A DNA stretch of 64,000 bases from Apricaphanius iberus (taxonomy: Eukaryota; Chordata; Actinopteri; Cyprinodontiformes; Aphaniidae), in contig JAPXFQ010001003.1 in the NCBI GenBank assembly GCA_028564705.1, positions 3,229,001-3,293,000 of the forward strand, read 5' to 3'. Both the position numbers and the translations under genes were made by a program. Every line of letters starts with the position of its first letter. Within the stretch, counting starts at the first letter, position 1. The notes beneath the pieces were generated by a model, which saw nothing but the letters and a program-made list of their open reading frames with translations, had not been told where the DNA came from and ran no database searches. Below are positions 11,140 through 25,800 of this stretch, in pieces.

Positions 11140-14100
11140 GTGGGTGCGCCTATAGTTCAGAATTTCCCTATTGCATTATCCTTCTGTGATGTCAACGCTT
11201 AACATAATTTTCAGGCATTGTCATTCTATTTAGACTAAATGGTATAGCAGACCCCCATATTAGATTGCAGAACCCTGTGCGGCAGAGGAAAACACATAAT
11301 AGTGAAGTGAAAAGAAAACATCCAAAAATGTTTTAAGAATTAAAAACTGAAAATTGTGGCATGCATTTGTGTTCAAATCCCCACAGCAAAGAACACAATA
11401 CTTTGATCTGAACCATTGGTAGCCCTGACTGGATGTTTATGATTGTCCTGGTAGAAAGTAAACCTACAGTTACATTTCCAGGTCTTTTGCAGCATCTAGC
11501 AGGTTTTCTTCCAGGAATGAGCCATATTTAGGCCTTACCCATCTTCATATTAACTGTGGCTATAGTTAAAAGGTAGATGGCTTCCCTCTCTCCGTTAAAG
11601 GAAGCCTCTCCTGCTTCTGAATGTAGGTCAGAAAGTTTATTTAGCGTCTCCTCTAACCCTAGCACTTTCTTCCACATATTTACTGCACCTCCTACATTGC
11701 TTGTGGCAAGACTCTCCCTTAAAGGACATTTTTGGTGTATGACTGATAGTTTTCCTGTCATCAGGTGTCCCCACCTGAGCTGAGATTTCTGCTGCCCCTC
11801 CAGAGTTGTCACAAGCTACTTCTCTGATTTATGTTCTTCTTGCTTGCTTTCCCTGTCAGTTCAGGTTTTTTGTAGGTTTGTCTGCAATTGGTTGAAATGA
11901 ATTTTATGCAGAGAGTACGGGGATTTCAAATGTATGTCAAAGTTTTCAGATTTTTACTGTTGAGAAACTGAAAACCATGCTTTATTTTACTTCCACTTTG
12001 CCATTATGCACTGGTTTATGTTGGTGTATCACAAAAATGCCATACAATACACAGAATATGTGGTTTTAAAGTGACATTTTTTTTATTTTTTAAAGTTCAA
12101 GTAGTGTGAATATTTTTGCCAGACTACTTTACAGCTCACTCTGCTCTAATTCATGCTTTGGTGCAGCAGCCCTAATGTGAAGCAGCTAATCTGCTGTGTG
12201 TTATTCCTTACTGACCTTGCGCTTCCTTGTGTAGAGGCCTGACATGGTAACCTGGGTCATCCTGTTAACAGGCAGTTCTAACTGAACAACCCTTATCCCC
12301 TCCTCTTCCTCTCTAATCCCTTTTTCATTAAAAACCTGTTGCTGATGTTCCCTAAGAACCTTTTTTAAGCTTCCATCTTGAAGGACTCACTTTTTTACCC
12401 ATGCTCTGTAAGCTCCTATAACACACAAACATGAAGTGAGACACAAACTGAGAAGTTAGGCAGCTGTAAAAGTGTAGAGGTGTTGGAGTTTGGCATGCAG
12501 GAACCAAAACAGCCTGGGTAACAGCTGTCTCTCACCCTTGCTTACATGGTGTGATAGAGCTGTGGTGGATTTAAAGGTTTAATCTTTAATTCCACCCTTA
12601 ACAGTTGCCATTGTGCACAACCCTGGTCAGTGTCAATGTCTGGCAGACGCTTGAGCCTCAGCAGGCACGAACACGGAGTTAACTGCATGCTTTCAACTAT
12701 TGTTTCTCTTGTGAGGACAGAGGCTGTAAGTAATTTTAGAATATCAAAAATGGCTGGTGGTGGAGGTGGGTTTTGCATTTAAACCCCGCAGAAGGTTGCT
12801 GGGTGCTCATATTATGGGGGAAACAAATCTACCCGAAAGGTTCAAGGGGTCCCACCTGTAAGATCACAGCGCTTGTCTTTTAAGCCTGCAAAGTCACAAG
12901 GAAATATCCCCCTCCTACTCTATTGCACTCATTGATTTAACTCCAGGCCTGTTCAAAATATATGCTGCAATGTTCAGAGCACACCCCCGACTTTCCATTT
13001 TTTTTAGTTGAGAAAGCCCACAGTTTACATTTTGTGGCTGCATCTGTGGCCTGCAAAATATTTTTGGAACAACCCTTTCATCTCTTTACTTGATACACGA
13101 GCGCCGTCAAGCTCCTTAATCGCTGCTAATAAGCTTAACGGTAGCCGCTGCTGATATGGTTACTCTTGTGATAGGTTAACCTCAGAGAGACAGACTTAAC
13201 ACGCGCTGGCGTTTTTTAATTTTTTTTTACTGAAATCACCGTCCTGTCCTGCACCATGTGTGCACGCTGATGCTCAAAGGGAAGTGCAGCAAGCTCTGCT
13301 GTTGGTGGCTAAACACAGTCGCTCCCCCTAATGTTGATAGAGCAGCAGTCAGAGATGCGTCATCGCAACTCTGCTAGGAATGCCTTAAGCTCCTTTAAAT
13401 ATGTGCAATTGAGGCGGAGATCTAATCTACAGGAAGTTCAGATCTGTTGTTTGGGTATTAAAGGGGTTTAAATTGCATCTACTTTGCTTGATTCCCACTT
13501 ATACAGCATTATATATGCTTTGTTATATAAAGGTAATACACAGGTATTCCTCAGTGTATTGACAACACAAGATTGAACGCAGGTTTGCCTGGGCGGGGTC
13601 CAGTAGAACTTTTTGTGCTGGCACACAATAAGTAAACAAAACATTTAGATTCTTCCGTGACGTGAAACCCACAGCTGGGTCAGGACACTATTTTGGATGC
13701 AACTTCTTGTCACTGCTTAGAATGTATGGTAAAACTTTAGAATAACAATGGAAGTGTAACCAACTACTGAAGGAAAGACTCCTATGAGCTTTATTTAGCA
13801 ACATTCACACCCCATAAAACTTTATCGGGCCTATAAACGGAACATAGCTGCTCTCTTTTATGTTGAGTAAGAGTTGATAACACAATTGGCAAATATGGAA
13901 TAAAACCTAGGATACAGTTTAAATGTTTTTATCTCTACTTTTAAAATATTCAATATTGAATTGGAGGATGAACCATGCAGACTGAAAGAATCTAGTCTCA
14001 TTATTTTCAACGTCACTATCAAAAGATGGAATGCCTCGCAGAACTCCCAACCCCTTTTGAACCTTTTCACCTTTTATCATCTTACAGCCACAGACTTCCA

Positions 14101-17100
14101 TTAAATTGGTATTTTATGTGACAAACCAAGAGCCTCTTCAAAGCATGATGCTGCCACTACAATGCTTCACTGTTCAGGTGGTGCATTCAGAGTGATGTGC
14201 AGCGTCGGTCGCAATTTCTGGTCTGATCAGAGGCACGTACTTCCACATGTAAAACTAAAAACATTACTTTTTAAATACTTTTTGTTTAATCAATGCTTTC
14301 TTCATATAAATCGTATGCTTTCTTCTCCTATAGAAGCCAGATTTGTGAAGCGCAACAGTGATGATTAGCATCTCAGCAGATATGTTTAAAAATTGGAATT
14401 TTGTTACATCATCTAGCCCTGCTTTAAAGTTCTCCACCCCGGTCTCCATAGCCTGTATGCACTGTTATCTGGAGTTCATTATGCTCTTTGTTCACTAATC
14501 TTGTCTAGCAAACCTCTGGGGCCTTCAAAGAGCAGCTATATTTAAACTGAGATTAAAATACAACCATGTGAATTCTATTAGCAAATTGGGTGACCTAGAG
14601 GCAAATTGGCTAAATTAGATTTTGTTTGTTTTTTTTCCTTCATGGTATGAAAGTAAATGGAGTTGAATATATATGCACACCACACTTTTCAGATGTTATT
14701 TATACATACAGCCTTTTTTTTTCTTCAACCTGCTACAACCCTCATTCTGTATGCATGCCTCGTATCTGTAAATGCTGATTTATTTACTCTGTTTCAAATT
14801 CCTTCTACCTTCTACATAACCTTTTATAGAGTATGTTGACATTGGTGTAATATTTTCAGGTCAAACATTTTTTGCAACCATTTAGAAATCTATATGTCTG
14901 AAAAACAAAGAGGTTTGCCACATGAAGGTATAGTAGTTGGGTAAAATGAGGCCAAAAAAGGAAGACATTTTCTTGTGGCAGATTTCCAGGAGCCACAGTA
15001 GAGCCACAAGTGTTTAAAGTGACATAAAGGAAATGTAGTCTAACCTTTTGAAGGAAACACAGACGTGATCAAATATGAATGAGCTGTTGTTGGCTGCCTT
15101 TCTGTTCCACACATGCAGTCAAATGATTGTGTTGCAAAAATGACTAGTTTGCTCCTCTGTTTGCTTTTCACCTATAGTTTAATTAGTTCACTGCCAGTCT
15201 TTGCAAAAAATACAGAGCACAAAGCTTCTGTATGATATCACTCAGGTGACTAGATGCAGTATGCTTGTGAGCTACTGAATAACTAATAGGAATGAGAGCA
15301 TTCAGGCACAAATCCTTGACGGTGAGCCCCTCTTAAGGGCTTCAGTTGCACAATACCTGTTCTCACTCAAGGGCAGCGGCTTCCAGCGTGCTCCTCTACT
15401 TGGCACCAGACACTTGTGTCCTCTCCTGTTTCACTTTTAAGCCCATACCGACTCACATTCTTTAGTAGCGCTTTACCTTATCAAGCTTCACGATAGCCAC
15501 CTGTAAGTTAAGCAGGAGGAATATTTATAGGTGACTAGCTCTGGGGAACATGATTCAAAATGATAGTGGAAAAAAAATGCTGCACTAACGTGAATCGCCA
15601 GCTAGAATACACAAATTAAAGCTTGGAGACCTTGTGATAAAATTAATTAGATAAAGTTCAGGAGGGCAATTGTTTGATTAGTTTTTCGTACACTATTAAA
15701 AACGTTCCACTTGCAGACGCACTCCCGTCTAAATGCTTTTAAAGCATACAAAGTCGACATCTACTTTTTTTTTGCTCCTGTGCAGATGTGTACAAATCAC
15801 AAATTTAAAAAAGTCCTTACCTTCTGATAAGGATTTTTCCCAACTGTGATTTTTTTCCTTACAAGCTAAAGGGTTTTATTTAAAAAGAAGTGAACGAAAA
15901 AGAATTGCACTCTCGTTTAATCTTTTGCATCACAGATTACCTAAAACATGTAGTAATATTGTAGATTTCAGATTTTGTTAAATAACTTCTTACAAGATCC
16001 ACAAAAACATAAATATCTGCTCAGTCCAACTTAATATTTGACAGCAATAAGATTGAATCTTTTGTATTTGCTTCCTGTGTTGTATTGTTGGCACGGTTGT
16101 GTTACCAACAGAAGCATCTGTTGCTAATGGCTTGTGTTTACCTGAGTCAGAAAGAAGTCGCACCATATAGAAGAATAAAATATTAGATTATGATTTTAGT
16201 CAGATAAATTAAAATATATTATGGTGTCAACAAAAAACATGTTTTTAAGAGCTTTTATTTGCAGTTAGCACCATTAGCTAACTGTGACAGTCTATTTTCT
16301 TAGATTATAAATATTACTACCTTAGTTCAGATTAATTCAAGCGACTGCCAACATTTCCAGGTCATTGAAACTCATCGATGGAGTTTGAAGATCTGAAAGA
16401 ATGAACTTTAGTGGTTGAATATGACTAGCATACTATGGAGAGTTCTCCAATGGCTTGCCTGTTTATTAAGACAAATTTAACATGTTTGCAATGTATAATG
16501 ATCGTTTTTTATGATCAAACCTTGCAACTGCTGTGTCTTAAAACTGTTTAGTTACAGATTATACAGGTAAATTTAATATCTTTGTTTTTGTGGTCGGCAT
16601 TTTTCAATTAGAAGCAAATCAATGATAAAATTAATAATTAATTAAACTGCAATATTAGCGACTTTCTGTCTCTATTTCCTGCATGTTTATATGTCACTGG
16701 TTTCCAGGAAGCACAGTAGCCTGAGCACAAAATGAAAGCAGTGCATTATGATAGAACATTTACATCAGTCCTGCTGCAGCCATCTATGAAGCTGTGAAAG
16801 TGGAACTGGAACCTATTCGGTGTTCATTTCAAATTTGAAAACTCATTGAAGTGTACCAGCTTCATAAAACCCTACTTTGTCTTGCTGCTTCACAGTTTGT
16901 GCACAGTTATATGCCGAAACAATGGTGGGTAAATCTAGTTTAACGCAAGCCCTTTATAACTGCTGCTTATTTTTTTGGGGCTTTAAAGTACATGCTGGAC
17001 TCTGTATCATCTATCTGAAAGTGGCCAGTGTTCACTCATAGGCATCCTATCAGCCCAACTACAGCCAACATCAACACCGTCTTTCCTTCTAGGGCCCACA

Positions 17101-20100
17101 GAGCGGCAAGATTGACTTTATCAGAGCCAAGTCATTCTGTCTGTGGTGCAGTTAGGAGGGCTCACAACGATAGCCTACATCTTCACTTGGCAGTATGTCG
17201 CTTTGACGTGAAAGCGGTTTGTTTGGATTAGAACTGCTAGTACTTAGAAGGCTGGATCGGGTCACCTATAAAAGTCGTACTGTACTCGTTGTGCACGCCC
17301 TGCAAGATACGACTTGTCTCTATCATTTGGATATATGTGGTGCTGAGTCTTTGATAAAGTTGTCTCATTGGCTTTCTTCAATAGTGTGTTACTGTCTGAC
17401 TTTGGGTGGGTACTGACAGAACAAGCAGAGGCAGCTTGGTCGCTTTTTGTGTTTGGTTTGTAATGACAACTGATTGTGTAGTGTGGGTGTACGTTTATTC
17501 TACATTCCTTTAATGTGTGGTTTACTGTAGCCCACTGCTGTGCAGGTAGCTCCTGCAAAAGTTTTTTTGGTGGGTTGAAAAAAACTCTCCAACAAAATTT
17601 TCCTTTGATTATAAAACTTTGGTTTGCATGTACAAGACTGCCCAAAAGTTTAAAAATTCAAGCATCCAGATTTCATAGCAATCTTTTAAAGTGGCATGAA
17701 GCCATCTTTCTCTCGTTTGTTTTGTTTATCCAAAGATTTACACGGAACATTAAATTTTAAGTTTTTCTCCCATATCTTTAGCTGAATTTGAAATAAAATA
17801 TATCTCAGTTTACCAGACATAATGTATTATTTTAGCACAATGTGTCTACCAGAAAACAAAAATGGAATAATGGATTTCCCTGATCCTGTGTCATACCTTA
17901 CTTATTTCCTGTAGATATTTTTCAGATGTTAATATTCTTTCTGTCTATATTTGTTGTCCTTGGATGGACTGGCGACCTGCAAAGTGTGTATCCCACCCCT
18001 CGCCCAATGGTCGCTTGAGATAGGATGGATGCATACCTATGTTCTTTTTCTTAGTAATATAATTAAATTCAGCAGGTCGTTTAAAAGACCAGAAAACCTT
18101 TAAATCCTCACAAGGTGGTGGCAGTATCATCCTATGGGATGATGTTTTTTTTGTCAAAGAAGTTGGTTAGAGTTGAGAAAATGCATGGAGCTAAACCAGT
18201 GGAATCCTAGAAGAAAATCACTTGGAGGCTGCAAAAGACTTGGAAACTTGGTGGCGGTTTTATTCTTCCAGCAGGAAAAATCCCCTCCACGCTTATTGTA
18301 ATCTGCAACAAACCTTACAGATCTATGCTCAGAGGTTCTCTTTATTCGATCTGGAGTGTTATTCCAAGAAAAAACTCCCCTGATTGTTTTGCTGTTTAAT
18401 GTTTCCGTGCAACAGAGATTGCTGGTCCCAAACAATCTTAGTTTAGTCACTGTTTTTATTGGGTTCTCTCAGTCGATCAACTTTTCTTGCCAGAGCTTTC
18501 CTTAAGCTGTCCATGTTTGTTTAGAGGTTTTCACCACCTGCTGTGCTTCATGTTATTCAAATGGAAAAGCTTGCGTCTTGTTTCAAAGTTTATCCCTTTG
18601 GATCCTTTTAAAATTGCATCCCGATCCATGTCTTTCTCTCCAATCACACTGGCATTCTATTTAAGAGGAGCATATATGTATGTCTTGATCTGAAATTGAT
18701 CTGTTATGCATCTACTGTCAGAACAATTCTCAGATTAGTTTTCCCGCTGTGATTTTAGATGCATGACAAAACTATTCTTTATAAAGACCACCCCTAACAC
18801 GCTTTAAGCTCTTCTACTAACTGGAGGTTAATTGCATATCACCCTGAGACAGATTAGACTTTAAAAAAAGTTGTTAGCATATCTAATTTAAGGCTTTGCA
18901 TGGTAGCATTACCCAATTTGGTATGGAAGCCTTTTACTGTATGTATAGGATGCATATGATTTGCAAGTTCTTTTATATTCCACAGTCAAACAATTATGTA
19001 AAAAAGACAGAAACAGAAAACTGGGTCATTAAGTTGTTTGAATGTACAATACATATGAGTTTAAAGTGGGTTGGGACCTGTATCGACAGTCTATGGTTGG
19101 GACACCAGGAGAAGAGACTGAACAAAGAAAGTGTTTTCCCTTTGATATACATTTTCAGCTTCCCAACATTCCGGTTCCTTTGTGTCTCATTTTCTATTTA
19201 ATATTTCTCCACATTTTTTGGCTGCTATATTGAATTCTTCTATAATAGGTTTTACCGAGTTTCTACATAGTCTGGAAAACTCTGAAGAAGAGCTGCATAA
19301 TATATTGCAGATTTATCACCATTACAATATCAGTGTGTGAGGTAATTCTCTCATAAAGGACAATTTAAAGTGCAATAACTTAGCAAATATATTCCAATTG
19401 TTATGAATGTACGTTTTACATGCTAATGTAATATTTATTCGGTTAGACTCAGGAAAGAAATGACATTGCCATAAATGCTAAAGGTCACAGAGGGATGGAA
19501 CCTCACATGAGAAAATATGAAAATAGAGTCTGATACCAATAGCATACATTTAGCAAGATTTTATAATGCCACGCAGTTCAATTAGAAGGTTGATCAAAGA
19601 TATGTTGGCCATCTGTCCATCTATGTGTTTACTCAACCACTCATTCATCTTTTAGTCCACTTATCCATATCTCCAATTTGACTCTGGCTTTTGAAGGTTT
19701 CAAGCCTGATCTCTGTAGAAATCAATGATATAAGTCCATTGTGAACCTTTTTTTTGTTCATTAAACAGTTTAAGGTAACTAGTATACAGTGTTTTCACTT
19801 GGACTCTTGAATTCAGCAGCTGTGGTTTTCTTTTCCACCTTACAATTTGTCTTGGGTAGGTTCCCGTCATGTGTCCTGATCTATACAATATAAGTTGTTT
19901 TTTTTGTGCCTTTCCTAACATCATCTGTTGTACAATTCAGTTAAATTCCACTTAATTGCTTTCTTTAGTCTTTTTGTGATTGAAAATATCACCTCTAGAA
20001 GCGGATTTAAATTCAGTATTAGTTTGATGTTGTTGTATAACCTCCTTCCACTCGTTTTAATATTCAGCTAAATGTATTATTTAATATTTTGATTATTCTA

Positions 20101-22843
20101 TCATGTTAACTAATCAGTTGCACTACACAGCAGAAAATGCATTTAGATAATTTTGCCAACAAACATTTCATTCTTCAGTGTCTTTAACTGTGTTGCTGTG
20201 CAGCCATTAGTTTGGTGAAAACATGTGGTCACACTGCTGCCCTGCTTCCTAAGCAAACCAAAAGACCTCAAGCTTTAATAGACGTCCAGGCTCTGAAGCC
20301 ATAGTTGGTAAGTTGGAAAAACCTGCATGCAGAGGTTACTTCTGGTCATTTCTGAAGCGGCCATGTGTGTTGAAGTCAGCAGGACGGAGGTGTTAGAGTA
20401 GACGTACCTGAAGGTATCATGTAAGATCCAGGATGAATAGTTTACTTAAATAGTATCCATTACTTTATCTGCAAACGGTGTTATGTATTTTCTGTCAACA
20501 GATAAATTAGTGTTCCCCCTCACCCCCTGCAAAAGTAAATAAAGCAGTTTTAGTTAATTTTGCAGTGTGGGTTTCTAAACCTGGTTCTCTTTCAAAGCTT
20601 AAAAATAATTTATCAGTGAGTCTTTACTGAACACTGTTGAACAAATAGTCCTGGATTCATAAATCTTTCATACTGTTACCCTCCTGTGACACGGGCACCA
20701 CTGAAATACCATTAACTCATGAACTATATCCAGTCCTGCTTGCCATTGGCACTCGATAGCACATCCTTGTTTGTCAGTGTAACACTAGGCTCCTTCCACC
20801 TCCTGCAGTCAGGGTTGAAGTGCACTGCAAATAAGGTGTTTACCAGACATTTTTTTTTATGTGAAACATTTCAGAGTTATTAGATGCTCATAAAAACAAA
20901 GCCTTCTTTTGGGGATTATTTGAAAGAATTTTAAATTATCCTCACATCTTTTCTTGCTTTGAACCAAAAAAGTAATATTACAGAAGACTACTGAGATGAA
21001 ACCTTCCTCACTAGTTTTTGTTTCAGAGCCTGAGGCCAAAACAACTTTAATGCTTTACTCTGATGCTTTCATGGTCTGATCTCAGTCGAATGTCAGCTTT
21101 CTACAAAGCTTGACACAATCCGCCTTTTGAAGAAACAAAAAAAGCGTACCGCAATGTAGAGGAAAAGTGGATTGGATTTAAAATGAGCCATCATTAGTAC
21201 TTCACAGATATTTTACTGATTTTACTTCAATTTAATTATGCAGTGTCATTAAAAAATGATTTGCTCATTGACAGACTTCATTCAGATAATAAAACAAATG
21301 TATAAAAAAAAAGTTGTTTTAGGTTATGAAGGTACACATTTTTTTATATCACAACCAAAACTATTGGGCCCAATGTTCTCCTTCCTTGTTAAATCATGTG
21401 CTAAACGAAAATGTTGTTACATTTTCACAAGCTACAAACTTCAAGAATACTGTGGTTGACCAAAAGAAAAACAGCTGTCCATCTCAGATTTACAAAAATC
21501 AAATATCCTTACAAACTCCAACAGTTAGGATAATATTTAGTTAATTGATGTGACACAAGTGGAATGTTTGGGAAGGTGTGCGTCCTTTTGAATCTGGCAT
21601 AAAACTACCTCAGCATTTCAGAAAAAGAACAGGGAAAGACCTGAACCAGAATTTGGAAAAAAAAGTGGACCTGCTAACCTTGATCTATTCATTATTTATT
21701 TTTTACAGATTTATATATTTTTTTTACCTAATATTTACTTAGGTCAAGATCACCTTTCTAAGATTTATCTAACAAATGACATTTGGAGAAGGCACCTTGT
21801 GGTCTGGGGATACTTTTGGATCCCACAGATTAACCTTGGAGAGTTGTTAGATAGTTGTCTGTGAAAAATATTTTCCAATGGTTTTTAACATTCATCCCAA
21901 ATCTGTGCACAAAAGGCTGTTCACATTTATGACTACAGCAACGACTACATCTTTACACTGCAAGGCGTGGGAACATTCGGTATCAGTAGTCTTCAACAAT
22001 TCAAAATATGATCATTCAAAATGCTCCTTTTGTTAAGTCTTTTGAAAGGTTACTGGTTACAGAATCTAGCCAGAAGGCGCATGCTTTCAAAACCAGATAT
22101 GCATTTTCATGGACTTGCTGAAGCCTGTGCTCTCCCAACATTAGCTTGGATGATTTATACCACAAACAGTTTAAAATAATTAGGGTTGTAGGTTTCTGGG
22201 TTCATCTGAAGCAGTTGGGACATGACAGAGTTTTATGTGCTAAGTTAAAATGTTAAAAGAAGAGTTTTCTTCATTATCTGTAAATGTGACACAATAAAAT
22301 ATGTATTAATGAGTCTAATCAGAAAGTTGCCCGGTTGAATATATTAATAATAACATTTTACACCTATGGTGCATATTATTGTTGGCCTTTTCAGTCAGTT
22401 CAGTTTTAACAGCCCCCAGCTCCAGCTTAGCCCGTTATTGCTGCCAAAGACGTTATGGTGATGAAATGTTACAGCCCGTTCCATCTGTTTTAACAATTGT
22501 ACCCCAAACATAGTTTCCACTAATGGACCATCAGCGTAGTAAGTCTAAATCTGTGCTAATCATTTGTGGACGTGTAAGTGTCTCATGTGGCAGATTGTTG
22601 GTTATTGATTTGGTCGACTGTTGCTCAATGAGAAAACATTTTGATAAAATGTTATTTAGCTTTGAAGGAGACTGTGTATCTTGTAGACTTTTCTACTGGA
22701 ATTGATGAATAGTTCTTCTGGTTTTCTGAAGGTCTGTCTCAGTTTTTCTTTGGATTTTGGATGCTTTTTTTTCAAATTCTGTGTCCTGAACAACTACAAA
22801 AAATAAAATACAGTGCTTTGAAAAATTATTTTACCTTTGCAGC

Positions 22844-22876
<33 letters not shown>

Positions 22877-25800
22877 CCCCCCAACTGTTATGTTGGGTTA
22901 CCAGAAAAGTTTTTTACAATCACTCAAAAATCACCAGTAAATACAAAATGCTGTCTTTAAATGATGATTTTAGTTTTTATTGGGAAAGAAAATGATCCAA
23001 TTAAATTATGAATTAACTGTGTTTAACCACATTTGCTGCACGTCTAACTTCATGAGCCAGACAAAGGTCTCACCTTTGATACACCTGTATTTAAGAATCA
23101 ACTTAGAGAGAACCTGTCAGCACAAAATAAGCTAAAAGATCTTTAGAAGAAAAAAATGCCCCAATCAAGAGGACTCAGATCAAATGAAGAAAAAACAACA
23201 TTATTGATATCCATCAGTCTGCAAAGTATTATAAACCTTCCCTAAGACTCCGATTATACCACATTGAGTGAAATTATCCACATTTTTAGAAAATGTGGGA
23301 CAGCGCCGAAATTTCTGTTGAGTCACCTGCCTACCCAAAGTTGACTCACCTGCAGGAGCATTTAAAGCCCTCCAGGCCTCACTTGGCTTAGTTAAGGTCA
23401 ATGCTCATGATTTACAGATAAAAAGACCTCCATTACAGAGTGAATGAGTTGCTTTTGGTGGACCTTAAATTAAGACAATTATGAATAAAAAAAGAGTGCG
23501 CCTAAACTCCTCGACAGTGAGGTAAAATACTCATTGTCTGTCTTCATAAATGCTTTATGACATACCGGATTAGGGGGTATAACTTTTCCTCATGTATAGC
23601 TCCCCCCCTCCCCCCTTCAGTCAATTACATTATTGTTTGGAAATTGTATTTTGTAATTTGTTCTTTTTAGTCAGGAAGTAAAACTGTTTTGAATTGGCAC
23701 ATATAAGTTTGATTAAAAACAATAAGAAGAAATCATCTGATTGAATAAAATCTGGATAATAGTAGAAAATCATTGAGATTTGAGCATCCTACATTATAGA
23801 GCCCATTGCTCAGTTTTACTTTTAGTAATCATGGTGAACTTCTATTCTTAAGACAATACTCCTACAAGCTATGGCCTTCAGGGATCTTGTGATCTTTCTG
23901 TGGTTCACTTGGTTTCCTGACTTGGACAGAGTGTTTGTTCCATTCATACTCCTCTCCTGAAATGCTCTTTGTACAAATAAAATAATCACCACCCTCCAGT
24001 GCCCCTTGAATTTCAAAGGTTGCCTCACTTTCAGGGTAATTTGATCAAACCAGAACAAGAATCTCCTCTCATCTCTGTTTACACTGACCTGGGATTCTTC
24101 AGGCGTCAGCGAGAATTGTGTCTCGGGTCAAACTGATTGTCGGATCATTCCATCAATCAAGAAAGTTACAGACACATCATGAGATCTGATCAACATAAGG
24201 GAACTTAACGTTTTCACTCATGTAATCGTGGAGACTTTAACTGATATATTTAAGCAGCTATCAAACAATCTCATTTAGAAAAATCACAAGATCCTGTTTA
24301 AGTAACAAAACAAAAGACCATGTCAGATTGCTAATAGATGGGAATGAATGAGATAAATCAGGCATGTGGCGTGCAAGACAACATTATCAGTCGCTGTCAT
24401 TGCGCGTCTCCGTTCAGCTTGAAAGAGGATTAATAAAGAGGAGAAACGTGGGGGAGGCAGTACTATAATCACTGTTAAGTTTTTAATGAGTTACTAAAAG
24501 CAGATACCAGATATGTTGTGACATGTTAAGAACACAAAAGTGAACAGACAATATGAAACCCAGGAGCTTTGTGATAAACATGCTTTACAAGAAAGTGGGA
24601 CAGTTCTTTACAGCGGATGGCCTTGCACTTATGTAAATATATCTACTCTAAATAGATAGACCAGCATATCATTGATATTGCATATCAATTTAAGATCTGA
24701 TATTGTGTCTTAGTCAGACTGACCACAATGTTTTGTGCTTTAAATACACAAGATGTACTGTTAAGCTGCAGCTTGATGGTAACTGGACATATGCCATGAG
24801 TCATGTCAGGTTCTCTGAGTGAGAGAAGCAGTAAAGAGTCTAGTTTGACTTCTCAGTCCTGATGAGATTAATGGCTAACCTCCCTCTGGCTGCTCCACTT
24901 ACGGAGCATGTTAGGTTTTTTTCTTGGAATGAGCACAGAGCCGTCTCAGTTCTCACCTGCAAACATCTAATATACGACCCTGTGCCAACGCGAGGGCCTA
25001 CGTGCGTGTTAATATGCTGCATATGTCAGTCATGAGGCAGGTATGCCAGTTTGCAGCTGTGAGGTCAGATCTTTTTTCTTTCTTTTTTCCTGACCCCCTC
25101 AGACACCTCACCTCTGACCTCAATACTAGCCAGTCGCCACAGCAGCTTATGGACAGTCTGTAGCAGTACAGGTTCTCAGGTATCACTGAAAGGCCTCTGT
25201 GAACTCTGGTCCTCTTCAACATCAGATCACTTCACATCAGCTCAGGGACCGTTTAACTTATGGTCAGTTAATGCCACCAGGACAAGCTACAAACCAAAAA
25301 CACTATGTTATTGTTAGAGATGCACTACTGAATTGGCCACAGATCAGAACTGAACAGTTTTCACTAGTGTAATTCTAACTATTGAACGACGCTGATACTA
25401 AAACATCTTTTTTTAACTTTTCCTAGTCATTACATACATATACATACATTTATTTATTTTTGTTTGCTTTATTTCAATTTTTGAATTTAATGAAAATCTG
25501 ATTAAATTGAGGACTAATGCCCATTAATTGGCTGTCAATCTGTCCTGGGTTTACCACTCCTGTCCAATGGTTGCTGCAAGAATAAAGCCTAGTTTATGCT
25601 TCTCCGACCGCAAATTTGAACTCAGACGCAGACTTATTGACGGAGACATTTTCTTTTTGTAGTACTCCGCTCTTCTACGCCATTCTCAATTGTTTTGCTC
25701 AACCAGGACAGCAGGGGGTGCTAAGTTTTCATGGTGTCTCTGCTTACTATCACAACGCCGCTTCTGTTTTTTTCTAGGCTTGTGAACGCATTTCTTCCTC

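Larger units (their letters stand above)
11140..22812 (+). other. wnk4 intron 1, first half
   Basis: Long AT-rich intron. Besides the repeats listed separately (Tc1-like pieces at 11940, 14040, 14660 and 18095, SINE-like piece at 17955) I see no exon, RNA gene or conserved protein. A weak run of short ATCC/CATT-rich words lies around 19598-19670. Such first introns of kinase genes often hold enhancers, but none can be named here. Confidence 0.65.
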